From: UBA8106 sp913052135
Lineage (GTDB): Bacteria > Acidobacteriota > Vicinamibacteria > Vicinamibacterales > UBA823
Direction of reading: 5' to 3'
Assembly: GCA_913052135.1 (NCBI GenBank)
Contig: CAJXDY010000007.1
Coordinates: 6,549-70,548 of the forward strand
DNA length: 64,000 bases
Of this stretch, positions 15,296 to 24,609 are shown one piece after another. How positions within the stretch are numbered: position 1 is the first letter of the stretch; each line of letters opens with the position of its first letter. The position numbers were made by a program, and so were the translations under genes. Below the pieces are notes generated by a model that saw only the letters and a program-made list of their open reading frames with translations, made no database searches and was not told the DNA's origin.

Positions 15296-17956
15296 ATGAA
15301 ACGGTCGATTCACGCATTCATCATTGCAGTATTGGTTGCTGCTGGCGCTTCTGTTCTAACCACGCAATCCGCCGTACCGACACCCGAGAGTGTCATTGGT
15401 TGGGCGCCGTGTGCCGATTACAAGTTGGCGACCTATGAACAGATTGATACCTATTTTCGTGCGCTTGCGGACTCAAGTGACCGGATGCAACTAATCGAAA
15501 TTGGCAAAACGGCAGAAGGCCGTACGCAGACGATGGCCATAATCTCGTCGGAAGCCAATATGCGGAATTTGGACCGCTACAAGGAGATTGCGCGAACGTT
15601 GGCACAAGGTCAGGTGAGTGAGACAACGGCTCGGGCACTTGCTAACGAAGGAAAAGCTGTGGTCTGGATTGACTTTGGCTTGCATTCCACCGAGGTCGCA
15701 CATGGTCAGACAGCACCGTGGATGGCGCATAACGCGGTCTCAGATGAGTCGGAAGAGATGCGGAATATTCGTGACAATGTGATTTTTTTGCTAGTGCCGA
15801 ATATGAATCCTGACGGGACGACATTAGTCGCCAATTGGTACATGCAGCACGTTGGCACCGAGTTCGAGCATGCGTCACTTCCGGAGCTTTATCAGAAGTA
15901 TGTTGGGCACGACAACAATCGCGACTGGTATATGTTTAATCAACCTGAATCGCGAAATGTGGGTCGGCAACTGTATGAGGAATGGTTTCCGCAGATTATC
16001 TACAATCAACACCAGACCGGTCCGTTTCCATCGCGAATTTTTATTCCTCCATTCGCCGAACCTGTAAACCCCAACATTCCAGCGCTTGTTATGCGTGGTA
16101 TCAACGCCGTTGGGTCAGCGATGGGCCGTCGCTATGATCAAGAAGGCAAGACCGGCGTGATTTCACAGATTGGATACGATACTTGGTGGAACGGTGGCAT
16201 GCGCACGGCCCCCTATTATCACAATATGGTGGGTATCCTGACTGAGGCGTCTCACGCGTCGGCGACACCAGCAACCTACGATCGCCAGCGATTTCCTCCA
16301 CGGTTCTCTAACGGTGAATCAACAACCGAACCTTCGACTTTTTATCCCAACCCGTATCTTGGTGGTGAATGGCATATTCGAGACACATGCGAATACATGC
16401 TAACTGGCTCGATGGCCGTACTTGATATCGGTGCCAAGCGACGGGTGGAATGGCTGTACAACATCTATCAAATGGGTCGAGACGCGATTGCGGCGGGTGA
16501 GGATGAGACCTACGTTATTTCCCTCAACCAGTGGGACCCGGGTACGGCGATTAAGTTAGTGAACGTACTCCGCCGCGGAGGCATCGAAGTTGATCGTGCA
16601 ACAGTTGACTTCATATTGGATGGGATTGAATATCCTTCCGGCAGCTTTGTGGTGGCCGGGGCGCAGGCATTCCGCCCACACCTGACGGATTTACTTAATC
16701 CGCAGGTCTATCCCGATCGCCGCCTCTATCCGGGTGGTCCTCCAGACCGGCCGTATGACATCACTGGGTGGACTTTACCGTTCCAAATGGATGTGAACGT
16801 TGCGAAACATTCCGGTCTTGGTAATCAGCGAGCCGAAGTAGCACTTGAACCGGTGGTGGGATTAGCCCAGCCGCCGAGTCACTCGATGCCTGATCAACCG
16901 GCAGGCGCCTATGTCATCGACACTCGTGCGAACGATGCGTTTATTGCGGTGAATCGATTACTCGCCGCGGGCGAAACAATTTATCGTACGACTACAGTCG
17001 TTGATGAAGGAGTGACATATGACCAATGGGGAAATCCGGTAGATACTGGTGTATGGCCTGCTGGAACGTTCTTGGTCGCGGTTGGCCTAAACACGCACGC
17101 TCGCGTGGCCGACGCTGCATCATCGCTTGGTCTCACGATTAGTGCTCTGGATGCTCTGCCTTCGACTGGTACCGTTCAACTTACGACGCCGCGGATTGGT
17201 CTCTATCACGCCTGGGGCGGCAACATGGACGAAGGGTGGACCCGTTGGCTTCTGGAACAGTTCGAATTTCCTTACACGAGTCTGCACGATGCCGAGGTAC
17301 GCACAGGAAATCTCTACGATCGGTATGACGTAATCGTCTTACCGGATGCGACCTACCAGAGTATGCTGCACGGTTTGAGTGCTGAGCGAATGCCTGTCGA
17401 GTATACGGGCGGTATGATGATCGCTGGTCTGGCTAATTTGCACGAATTCGTGACGGCGGGCGGTACATTGGTTGCGATGGACACGGCGACGGAGTTGCCA
17501 TTGGAGATTTTTGATCTGCCAATTAGTGATGTGACTGTGAGCCAGAGCGATTCCGACTATTACATTCCTGGAACGCTGTTGCGTATGGCTGTTGACAACA
17601 CTCATCCACTTGCGTTCGGGATGCCAGAAGAATCGACGGCATTTTTTGCGCGTAGTCCAGCGTTTACGATCGGTCGCGCCCCAAGCCGGGCTGAGCGCTG
17701 GACGGGAACGAGTTCCAAGTCTCCTGAATCTATCCGCACGGTCGCGTCCTACCCATCGTCCCCAGACGAACTACTGAAGAGTGGATGGTTATTGGGCGGA
17801 AACGTGATTGCTGGCCGCGCTGCCGTCGTTGAGGTTGCCATTAAAGAGGGACGCATCGTGTTGCTAGGATTCCGTGTTCAACATCGCGCACAATCACACG
17901 GCACTTTCAAACTATTATTCAACTCGTTATTGATTAGTGATATCGAGGCGAACTAG
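15296..17956 (+). CDS. M14 family zinc carboxypeptidase, exported
   Basis: 886 residues with a signal peptide (residues 1-26). The M14 catalytic domain has the zinc ligands HSTE (His130, Glu133) and probably His239 (YNQHQTG), plus NPDG (171-174) and GHDNNRDW. After residue about 450 comes a long region ending in an alpha/beta domain (PRIGLYHAWGGNMDEGWTRW, DVIVLPDAT, FVTAGGTLVAMD) that resembles a class I glutamine amidotransferase-like fold. This architecture is common in large secreted M14 proteins of Acidobacteriota and Bacteroidota. It probably removes C-terminal residues from peptides outside the cytoplasm. GGAGGG precedes the ATG. Convergent with thrB. Confidence 0.9.
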   Translation: MKRSIHAFIIAVLVAAGASVLTTQSAVPTPESVIGWAPCADYKLATYEQIDTYFRALADSSDRMQLIEIGKTAEGRTQTMAIISSEANMRNLDRYKEIARTLAQGQVSETTARALANEGKAVVWIDFGLHSTEVAHGQTAPWMAHNAVSDESEEMRNIRDNVIFLLVPNMNPDGTTLVANWYMQHVGTEFEHASLPELYQKYVGHDNNRDWYMFNQPESRNVGRQLYEEWFPQIIYNQHQTGPFPSRIFIPPFAEPVNPNIPALVMRGINAVGSAMGRRYDQEGKTGVISQIGYDTWWNGGMRTAPYYHNMVGILTEASHASATPATYDRQRFPPRFSNGESTTEPSTFYPNPYLGGEWHIRDTCEYMLTGSMAVLDIGAKRRVEWLYNIYQMGRDAIAAGEDETYVISLNQWDPGTAIKLVNVLRRGGIEVDRATVDFILDGIEYPSGSFVVAGAQAFRPHLTDLLNPQVYPDRRLYPGGPPDRPYDITGWTLPFQMDVNVAKHSGLGNQRAEVALEPVVGLAQPPSHSMPDQPAGAYVIDTRANDAFIAVNRLLAAGETIYRTTTVVDEGVTYDQWGNPVDTGVWPAGTFLVAVGLNTHARVADAASSLGLTISALDALPSTGTVQLTTPRIGLYHAWGGNMDEGWTRWLLEQFEFPYTSLHDAEVRTGNLYDRYDVIVLPDATYQSMLHGLSAERMPVEYTGGMMIAGLANLHEFVTAGGTLVAMDTATELPLEIFDLPISDVTVSQSDSDYYIPGTLLRMAVDNTHPLAFGMPEESTAFFARSPAFTIGRAPSRAERWTGTSSKSPESIRTVASYPSSPDELLKSGWLLGGNVIAGRAAVVEVAIKEGRIVLLGFRVQHRAQSHGTFKLLFNSLLISDIEAN

Positions 17957-17977
17957 GGCGCCTCTCTTTAAGATAGC

Positions 17978-18934
17978 CTACATCGTGGTTGCGCCCTGTG
18001 CGTTGACTGGTCCGACATGTGCGTCCGAGTCGAGATTGGCAGCGTCTCGGAAGGCCTCTTGCATGGCCTTGGCAATCTCTCTGGCGGTTGTTTCGGCTCC
18101 TGCAAAGGCGAACAATGAGGGACCAGCGCCAGATATCGAACACCCGAGTGCTCCGCAATCGCGGGCGGCTTCCTTCACTTCAGCTAGACCAGGGATCAGT
18201 TCTGTCCGCACGGGTTCTACCAGTCGGTCGACAATGCTTCGACCGAATTGCTCAAGGTCATTTCGATGCAGCGCGTCAACGAGTGCGCCAAGGTTTCCGA
18301 GATTCCCTACGGCGTCGGCCAGCGTATAAGTGCGCTCACTTACGAGGCGACGTGCCGCCGCAGTCGAGACTTCACAGTGCGGATGCACAACGACGACTTG
18401 AAGCGAGGTGGGAATGGGTAAGTTAATAAGTTCCAACGGCTCGTAACTGCGAATAAGGACGATACCGCCCAACATGCTGGGAGCGACGTTGTCAGCGTGC
18501 GGTGTTCCCGCAGCGACTTGCTCGCCTACCAACGCACTCGCGACCAGCGCTGTTCGTGTGAGCGGACGGCCAAGTAGTTCGTTGGTCGCAAAGGCTCCGG
18601 CTACAGCACTCGCACCGGAACTGCCCAGCCCGCTGGCAAGTGGCGTCTGCTTGTGTAGTCGAAGACAGATACCGCGATGTTCTGTCGGCACTTGGTTATC
18701 TGCTTGAACACGTCGGAGAACATCGGCAGCGGCAACGGCGGCCACATTGCGTGCTGCGTCGTACGGTAATGCTCCACCGTCCCCAGTAATTTCAAGAATG
18801 GTAACGCCTGCTGTGTCGCACCACTCGGCTTCCACCAAGTCGCCAGGTTGCGGCAACGCAAGACCAATGACATCAAACCCTGGTCCAAGATTTGAAGCAC
18901 TTGCTGGAGCGAACACACGGACTTTGTTCTTCAT
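17978..18934 (-). CDS. thrB: Homoserine kinase
   Basis: 318 residues from ATG at 18934 (GAGAGAG just upstream); a longer start at 19003 gives a tail foreign to the family. ThrB phosphorylates homoserine in threonine synthesis, in the cytoplasm. GHMP-kinase motifs are present: APASASNLGPGFDVIGLAL (motif 1), PLASGLGSSGASAVAGAFA (ATP-binding motif 2) and GCSISGAGPSLFAFA (motif 3). No other threonine gene is adjacent. Divergent from the Tat-exported aminotransferases across a 425-base gap. Confidence 0.95.
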   Translation of the reverse strand: MKNKVRVFAPASASNLGPGFDVIGLALPQPGDLVEAEWCDTAGVTILEITGDGGALPYDAARNVAAVAAADVLRRVQADNQVPTEHRGICLRLHKQTPLASGLGSSGASAVAGAFATNELLGRPLTRTALVASALVGEQVAAGTPHADNVAPSMLGGIVLIRSYEPLELINLPIPTSLQVVVVHPHCEVSTAAARRLVSERTYTLADAVGNLGNLGALVDALHRNDLEQFGRSIVDRLVEPVRTELIPGLAEVKEAARDCGALGCSISGAGPSLFAFAGAETTAREIAKAMQEAFRDAANLDSDAHVGPVNAQGATTM

Positions 18935-19359
18935 CTCTCTCAGAGTAACAGAATGAAGTGGAGAGCGACACGCCCAGTCGCCGCCGTTTCTGACCAGTGG
19001 CATTGGTTCGACTTGGAGTCTTCTTCGCCTGGTTGAGTTTCTGGAATAGGCGTCACAACTGATGCACTAAGTCTGCAAAGATCCGGCACAGGATTATTTG
19101 TGCACCAGAAAAATTGACCCACACTTACCAAGACCTATTCGCCGGCGAAACTTATATTTTCCAGTAACTTACGTGGAAATTTCTCGATCAAAAAGTCGGG
19201 CCAAATTTTTAAAATGATTTTCTCGGTGCGTTGTTAAGTAGCATTCCATCGCGTGGTCAGTCTAGAATGCATAACTCTGGCTTTAGTGCTTAATTGACTT
19301 GGCGCTGAAGCGGAACTTTTGATTCGTTTTGAAGTGAAGATGTTTTTGAGGAGGATGTT
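18935..19359. other. Intergenic region between thrB and the aminotransferase pair
   Basis: 425 bases without a credible gene. It holds a perfect 12-base palindrome TTCGCCGGCGAA (19138-19149) and a dyad TTTCCA-N10-TGGAAA (19158-19179). TTGACT at 19294-19299 could be a -35 element for the aminotransferase genes, but no clear -10 follows. No tRNA-like fold or terminator was recognised. The 19080-19300 stretch is A+T-rich compared with its neighbours. Confidence 0.5.
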
Positions 19360-20532
19360 ATGTCGCTCTCGCGTCGCGCATTTGTTCGCAGATTAGGAAT
19401 CAACCGAGCCAGTTCGTTTAACGGTGGATATATCGCCGCCCGAGGACGCGAGGCTATGGTTGCAGAGATGGCGCCAGGTGCGTTTAACGAAAGTCTCCTG
19501 CTGCCGCCTGAAGGCGACGAAATTCGCATTAGCAGTAATGAGAACCCGGTGGGTCCCGGCCCAGCAGCGTTTGAGGCGTTAGTCGAGGCCTTAGACGAAG
19601 GCGCCGGTCGTTATCCGACCAACGCGCGTCCTGGAATCGGAGATCTGGTGTCGCTTCTCGCCAGCAAGTATGGCGCAGAAAGACAGAACGTCACGATCGG
19701 GACAGGCTCTGGTGAAATCCTCGAAAATGCCACCAAGGCGTTCACTGGACCGAACCGAGCACTGGTCACGGCTGATCCTTCGTACTTGCAGACGGTAGGA
19801 GTTGCTCGGCAGTTCGGTTATCCGATCAAGACCGTACCGCTCGATGCCAATCTTCGCTTGGACTTGACTGCGCTGGCTAGCGCAGCCAAGGGCGCTGGGA
19901 TGGTCTTTATGTGCAACCCGAACAATCCAAGTTCCACGGTGGTGGGAGCATCGGATGTTGAGGCATTTGTCGCAGAAGTGCGGCGCGTCTCACCTGAAAC
20001 CTACATCCTCATTGACGAGGCGTATCACGATTACGCCACGGACCCGAATCACCAGACGGCCATTCCACTCGCACTGCGAACGCCGCGTGTCTTTGTCGCA
20101 CGGACGTTCTCGAAAGCGTACGGGATGGCTGGTTTACGACTGGGTTACGCGGTCGGCCACGCCGATACCATCGGAATTCTGTCTCGCTGGACACACGTGT
20201 TCAATACGAACAACTTTTCGAATGCAGCGGCTGTCGCATCGTTGAACGACCCGGATAATCTCGCCCAAGAAGTTGCGCGCAACACGGAAGCGCGTAACTA
20301 CACGCGGAAGTTTTTCACCGATGCCGGTTATGAATCTGCTGACTCGCAGACGAACTTTCTCTTCGTCAATCTTGACAGACCGGCGAGTGAATTTCGCGCT
20401 GCATGCGCTGAGCACAACGTGCACGTCGGTCGCGATTTTCCACCAATGGAAAAAACACACTGTCGGATCTCGATTGGCACAATGGACGAGATGCGCAGGG
20501 CTACGGAAGTTTTCAAGCAGGTGCTGGCGTAG
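19360..20532 (+). CDS. HisC-like class I/II aminotransferase with twin-arginine leader (copy 1)
   Basis: 390 residues. The PLP fold matches histidinol-phosphate aminotransferase relatives: SSNENPVGPGP (59-68), CNPNNP (185-190), IDEAYHDY (218-225) and FSKAYGMAGLRLGY with Schiff-base Lys252 and Arg260. The N-terminus SRRAFVRR is a Tat motif, but the following segment contains Arg16 and is weakly hydrophobic, so export is less certain than for copy 2. GAGGAGGATG lies two bases before the ATG, identical to copy 2. No histidine-pathway gene is nearby; a catabolic or envelope role for an amino acid is inferred. A 9-base-pair stem-loop overlaps its stop codon. Confidence 0.85.
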   Translation: MSLSRRAFVRRLGINRASSFNGGYIAARGREAMVAEMAPGAFNESLLLPPEGDEIRISSNENPVGPGPAAFEALVEALDEGAGRYPTNARPGIGDLVSLLASKYGAERQNVTIGTGSGEILENATKAFTGPNRALVTADPSYLQTVGVARQFGYPIKTVPLDANLRLDLTALASAAKGAGMVFMCNPNNPSSTVVGASDVEAFVAEVRRVSPETYILIDEAYHDYATDPNHQTAIPLALRTPRVFVARTFSKAYGMAGLRLGYAVGHADTIGILSRWTHVFNTNNFSNAAAVASLNDPDNLAQEVARNTEARNYTRKFFTDAGYESADSQTNFLFVNLDRPASEFRAACAEHNVHVGRDFPPMEKTHCRISIGTMDEMRRATEVFKQVLA

Positions 20533-20549
20533 ACGCACAGGCGTCTACG
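20528..20549 (+). other. Intercistronic stem-loop overlapping the stop of aminotransferase copy 1
   Basis: CGTAGACGC-ACAG-GCGTCTACG forms a perfect 9-base-pair stem with a 4-base loop and includes the TAG stop codon. There is no T-run after it, so it is not a standard intrinsic terminator. It could stabilise the upstream mRNA end or limit read-through into copy 2, which starts 86 bases downstream. The structure is seen in sequence; the role is inferred. Confidence 0.5.
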
Positions 20550-20634
20550 TGGAGTGAGTTGGGTTAAGTAGAAGTGAACAAACGTTCTGTCTGGGCAGGC
20601 ACAACGGCCCGGAAAGTTTTTCGAGGAGGATGAC

Positions 20635-21804
20635 ATGTCGTTTTCACGACGCGCGTTTGTAAAGACTGTTGGGCTTGGCGGCGTAGCAGCATTTTCGGGC
20701 AGCTATATCCCGCGGGCTTACGACCTACCAGAGTTTTGGACAGCAGAACTGCTGGCACAGGAACGTCCACTTTTACTACACAACAACGAGAACCCGGCGG
20801 GTCCTGGCGAGCGAGCGCTCGCCGCGGCACGTGGCGTCCTCGGCGAGAATGGCGAAGGCGTCGGTCGCTACCCCTTCGCTGAGGCGAATGGGCTCTCGCG
20901 GGCCATCGCTGACCGTTTTGGTGTCGCACCGGCGAATGTGGTTCTTGGCTTGGGGTCGACGCAGGTTCTGCGCACGGCCGTGCAGGCGTATACGTCGCCC
21001 ATGAAACCGCTTGTGACGGCAACACCGACCTACGAAGAATGCACCCAATATGCGGAACTGATCGGATCACCTTTCACCGAGATCGGTTTAAACGACAAGA
21101 TGCAGTTGGATCTCAACGAAATGGCAGCAGCGGCACGGGAAGGTGCTGGACTTGTGTTCTTGAATAATCCGAACAATCCGACTGCCACGGTACATGGAGA
21201 AGACGCCGTGATGGCCTTCATCGATGACGTGCTGACTGGTTCACCAGACACGACGATTCTGGTCGACGAGGCCTATCACGACTACGTCACCGATGCGAGT
21301 CACAGGAGTCAAATCTCAACGGCACTGACGAATCCGCGGGTGATTGTGGCACGGACCTTCTCGAAGGCACATGGTATGGCCGGGATGCGCGTCGGCTACG
21401 GCATCGCTCATGAGGATACCGTGCGAGAGCTAATGCCATGGCACAGTTTTAACACCTTGAATGCTCTTGGCATTGCTGCAGGAACTGTGTCCATTGGGGA
21501 TACAGCGCGACTTGAAGCTGAATCCGTACGGAATACCGAGGCTCGCCAATTTACGATTGACTGGTTTAAAAACGCCGGTTTTGACGCGACTGATTCGCAG
21601 ACGAATTTCATTTTCGTCAATACGGGTATGGCAGCGCAGGAATTCCGCGATGGTGCTCGGGAAAATGGCGTGGCCGTTGGTCGCAACTTCCCACCTTACG
21701 AAAAGGAGTGGGCACGCATTTCTATCGGGACCATGGGCGAGATGCGTCAAGCGGTCGAGGTTTTTGCGAAGGTTCTCCGGATCAACGCGACTGCAGCGGC
21801 TTAA
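20635..21804 (+). CDS. HisC-like class I/II aminotransferase, Tat-exported (copy 2)
   Basis: 389 residues, a diverged paralogue of the upstream gene. The Tat signal is convincing: SRRAFVK followed by the hydrophobic GLGGVAAFSGSYI. Active-site features are HNNENPAGPG (49-58), NNPNNP (177-182), VDEAYHDY (210-217) and FSKAHGMAGMRVGY with Lys244. Tat transport would carry the protein already folded with PLP. Same GAGGAGGATG ribosome-binding site as copy 1. An APC amino-acid permease and an ACMSD-like amidohydrolase follow on the same strand. The amino donor is unknown. Confidence 0.87.
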   Translation: MSFSRRAFVKTVGLGGVAAFSGSYIPRAYDLPEFWTAELLAQERPLLLHNNENPAGPGERALAAARGVLGENGEGVGRYPFAEANGLSRAIADRFGVAPANVVLGLGSTQVLRTAVQAYTSPMKPLVTATPTYEECTQYAELIGSPFTEIGLNDKMQLDLNEMAAAAREGAGLVFLNNPNNPTATVHGEDAVMAFIDDVLTGSPDTTILVDEAYHDYVTDASHRSQISTALTNPRVIVARTFSKAHGMAGMRVGYGIAHEDTVRELMPWHSFNTLNALGIAAGTVSIGDTARLEAESVRNTEARQFTIDWFKNAGFDATDSQTNFIFVNTGMAAQEFRDGARENGVAVGRNFPPYEKEWARISIGTMGEMRQAVEVFAKVLRINATAAA

Positions 21805-21951
21805 GAGTATCTCCGTTTACTGATCTTGCGCACCGATCAACCAGTATCCGTGTACCGGTTCTGGATATACGCTTCTTCCTACGCATCCGCTCACCTGTAG
21901 GTGGTTCGTACTCGGCGACAGAGCAGCCCGAGGGCTGATCAATAATCTCCC

Positions 21952-23298
21952 ATGAGCCAACCAGCGCCAGCACGGCTATCGCGGTCAATCAATCTTACGC
22001 AAACGACGGCCATGGTGGTCGGGACCATTATTGGTGCGGCGATTTTTGTACAGCCTACCGAAATCACCAAACTCGTTCCGTCTTTAGGCGGGGTGGCCTT
22101 GATTTGGTTGCTCGCGGGAACATTAACTTTTTTTGGAGCGTTAGTATGCGCAGAACTCGCCTCCGCCTTTCCTCGCACTGGTGGCGTGTATGTGTTTCTG
22201 AATGAGACGTATTCGCCAGTCTTCGGATTTTTGTGGGGATGGGCGATGTTCTGGAGCATGCATTCCGGCATCCTTGCCGCCGTGGCCGTGGTGTTTGCGC
22301 GGTATCTGGATTATTTCATTCCGCTTGGCGACACGGGCATTCAGTTCGCGGCCGCCGGGGCCATTCTTGTTCTTTCAGCTGTGAATTATCGGGGCGTTGC
22401 CCACGGCAGTCGCCTACAAACGTTGTGCACGATCATTAAGGTATTGGCTATTTTTCTGATGATCGTAGTGGGCATGACGATGGTCTCCGGTGACGCGGCT
22501 GCGGTTGGGACCAGCAGTAGCCTCGATGTGACCAGCACCTCTCCTGTCGACATTGTGCAGGCTCTCATTGCAGGATTGTTTGCGTTTGGTGGATGGCACA
22601 TGGTGACCTACGCCGCCGGTGAAACAATCGACCCAACGCGAAACATCCCTCGTGCGCTTATGTATGGATCGATTATCGTAACCGTCTGCTACATCGCCCT
22701 TAATGCGGTCTACATGTATATCTTGCCCCTCGATGTTGTTATTACTTCAACACGCGTCGCGGCTGACGCCGCGGATGTTGTGGTCGACGGCGGCGCCACG
22801 TTTATATCCGGCCTCGTCCTTCTCTCAACTTTTGGGGCCGTGAGTGGAATCATTTTGGCTGGACCTCGAGTTTACTTTTCGATGGCACAGGATGGCGTGT
22901 TGTTCCCTTGGGCCGGAAAGGTGCACCCGGTCTACCGAACACCGCATCTGGCCATCGTGTTGCAAGGGGTCTGGGCGTCTGTGTTGGTGTTTACCGGGTC
23001 GTATCAACAACTGTTTTCTCGCGTCATTTACGTGGAGTGGATTTTCTTTGGCATGATGGCTTGTGGTTTATTCTTGCTTCGTCGTCGCCCAAGTTACGCG
23101 CCGACTTATCGGATCAAGGGCTACCCGATGATTGCGGGACTTTTCGCCTTGTCTGCTGCCGTCATTGTCATTCAGCGTTTTATAGCTGAACCCTTGGAGG
23201 CAATTATCGGACTTGGTATCGTCCTCGTGGGCGTTCCTGTGTACTACTTGTGGCCGACTCATCGAAAAGGAGAAGCGACTCTTCGTGGCGATCGTTGA
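21952..23298 (+). CDS. APC family amino-acid permease
   Basis: 448 residues with about 12 transmembrane helices. The APC-superfamily signature is at the first helix (TTAMVVGTIIGAAIFVQP), with the conserved stretch FPRTGGVYVFLNETYSPVFGFLWGW in helix 3. The layout resembles LAT/basic amino-acid exchangers (SteT-like). It imports or exchanges an amino acid across the inner membrane. A short hairpin CAGCCC-GA-GGGCTG (21924-21937) lies 14 bases before the ATG and no good Shine-Dalgarno is free, so translation may be modulated. Its stop overlaps the next gene's start by 14 bases, so the two are coupled. Confidence 0.88.
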   Translation: MSQPAPARLSRSINLTQTTAMVVGTIIGAAIFVQPTEITKLVPSLGGVALIWLLAGTLTFFGALVCAELASAFPRTGGVYVFLNETYSPVFGFLWGWAMFWSMHSGILAAVAVVFARYLDYFIPLGDTGIQFAAAGAILVLSAVNYRGVAHGSRLQTLCTIIKVLAIFLMIVVGMTMVSGDAAAVGTSSSLDVTSTSPVDIVQALIAGLFAFGGWHMVTYAAGETIDPTRNIPRALMYGSIIVTVCYIALNAVYMYILPLDVVITSTRVAADAADVVVDGGATFISGLVLLSTFGAVSGIILAGPRVYFSMAQDGVLFPWAGKVHPVYRTPHLAIVLQGVWASVLVFTGSYQQLFSRVIYVEWIFFGMMACGLFLLRRRPSYAPTYRIKGYPMIAGLFALSAAVIVIQRFIAEPLEAIIGLGIVLVGVPVYYLWPTHRKGEATLRGDR

Positions 23299-24262
23299 TT
23301 TTCATAACCACTATTACCCGCCCACATACATCGATGCCGTTCGAGGTGGTGTCAGTTCCCTGAAGCATACGACAGACGATGAGGGCAATCCGGTGTTGTA
23401 TTACCCGGGTGACTACAATGTCGTGGTGCCAGGGCATCGCGATATCGAGTTTCGCGAGGCTGTCCTGATCGAGCAGGGTATCGATAAGCAGGTACTCACC
23501 TTCACATCGCCTGGCACCCATGTCGAGACGCCGAAGGTTGCTGCGAAATTCGCTAGTCTTGTGAATGATGCGCTGGCTGAAATTAAAGCCACGCGGTCTC
23601 GGTTTACCGCACTTGCGACCCTCCCCCTGAATGACCCGGATGCCTCCGTCAAAGAATTAGAGCGGGCGATGACCAGCCTCGGGTTTAAGGGAGTGATGTT
23701 GTTCAGTAATGTGAATGGCGTCGCACTCGCCGACGAACGCTATTGGCCGCTCTACGAGAAAGCGAACGAATTGGGTGCCGTCTGCTACATTCACCCCATT
23801 CATCCAGTCGGCGTGGAGTCTATGACCGAGTACTGGCTGATGCCACTTGTCGGGTTTGTTCACGACACTACCCTAGCCGCTGCCAAGTTGGTGTTTACCG
23901 GAGTTGCCGAACGCTTTCCTCGTATCCGTTGGGTTCTGGCGCATTTGGGCGGCACGATTCCCTATCTCGCCGAACGGCTCGACCGTGGATTTCGGGCCTT
24001 CAAGGATTGCCGGCAGCACATTAGTGAACCACCGAGTACTTATTTAAAGCGATTTTATTACGACACCGTGAATTTCGATCAGCGAGCCTTAGAATTGGCT
24101 ATCGAGTTTGCCGGTGTCGATCAGGTCCTGGCGGGCAGTGACTATCCCCACATGATCGGGAGCCTTGATCAGATGCAGGACAGTATTGCCGCGCTGACCA
24201 TTTCTGAGAAGGACAAGGCGGCCATTCGGTGGGACAACACCGCCAAGCTACTCGGGTTTTAA
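23285..24262 (+). CDS. ACMSD-like amidohydrolase
   Basis: About 325 residues from GTG at 23285; AAGGAG lies some 12 bases upstream, inside the permease gene. This amidohydrolase_2 member has an intact metal site: IVDFHNHYYPP (HxH), YIHPIHP, LAHLGGTIPYLAERLDRG and LAGSDYPHM, whose Asp is the family's catalytic or metal Asp. These features fit aminocarboxymuconate-semialdehyde decarboxylase-like enzymes that remove CO2 from unsaturated carboxylates. With the permease and aminotransferases upstream it suggests an amino-acid breakdown route, but no other kynurenine-pathway gene is present. Confidence 0.85.
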   Translation: MAIVDFHNHYYPPTYIDAVRGGVSSLKHTTDDEGNPVLYYPGDYNVVVPGHRDIEFREAVLIEQGIDKQVLTFTSPGTHVETPKVAAKFASLVNDALAEIKATRSRFTALATLPLNDPDASVKELERAMTSLGFKGVMLFSNVNGVALADERYWPLYEKANELGAVCYIHPIHPVGVESMTEYWLMPLVGFVHDTTLAAAKLVFTGVAERFPRIRWVLAHLGGTIPYLAERLDRGFRAFKDCRQHISEPPSTYLKRFYYDTVNFDQRALELAIEFAGVDQVLAGSDYPHMIGSLDQMQDSIAALTISEKDKAAIRWDNTAKLLGF

Positions 24263-24276
24263 CGCCACGGTCGCAG

Positions 24277-24609
24277 TCAGCGTCTATTCGATGACTGCGA
24301 CATGCTGACGACATACTCGTAGATCAGTACGATTTGTTCATCCGTGACATTTTCTTCAGCTTGGCCAGGCATTTCTCCGATCCCTTCGCGGACGATCCTC
24401 GTGAAGGCTGCGAAGTCGAACTCCACCGGAATAAGTGAAGGCCCTTTCGCTCCTCGGGCGCTGGGCCCGTGACACATCACGCAACCAGCTTCGGATAATG
24501 CCTTCTTCCCTGGAGGGGTTTCGGGCTGTGCCCAGAGAACTCCAGCGCCGACTACCAAGCACACTATCAAGGTAAAGAGGCCGTAGCCCACAGTGCGCGT
24601 ACCTTGCAT
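24277..24609 (-). CDS. Small c-type cytochrome, exported
   Basis: 110 residues with a signal peptide (residues 1-28) and one haem-binding CVMCH site (Cys43-His47). A GPSLIPVEFDFAAFTRIVREG segment and EMPGQ provide the likely distal Met ligand, as in class I cytochromes. It is periplasmic and carries electrons. The start codon overlaps the stop of the flavoprotein gene (TAATG), so the pair is translationally coupled and probably works as a dehydrogenase and its electron acceptor. Confidence 0.88.
   Translation of the reverse strand: MQGTRTVGYGLFTLIVCLVVGAGVLWAQPETPPGKKALSEAGCVMCHGPSARGAKGPSLIPVEFDFAAFTRIVREGIGEMPGQAEENVTDEQIVLIYEYVVSMSQSSNRR

Noticed and set aside
19360..20532. Assignment of the first aminotransferase as biosynthetic hisC
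   Set aside because: No other histidine gene is nearby, it is duplicated in tandem, and both copies carry twin-arginine leaders, so a biosynthetic role is unlikely.
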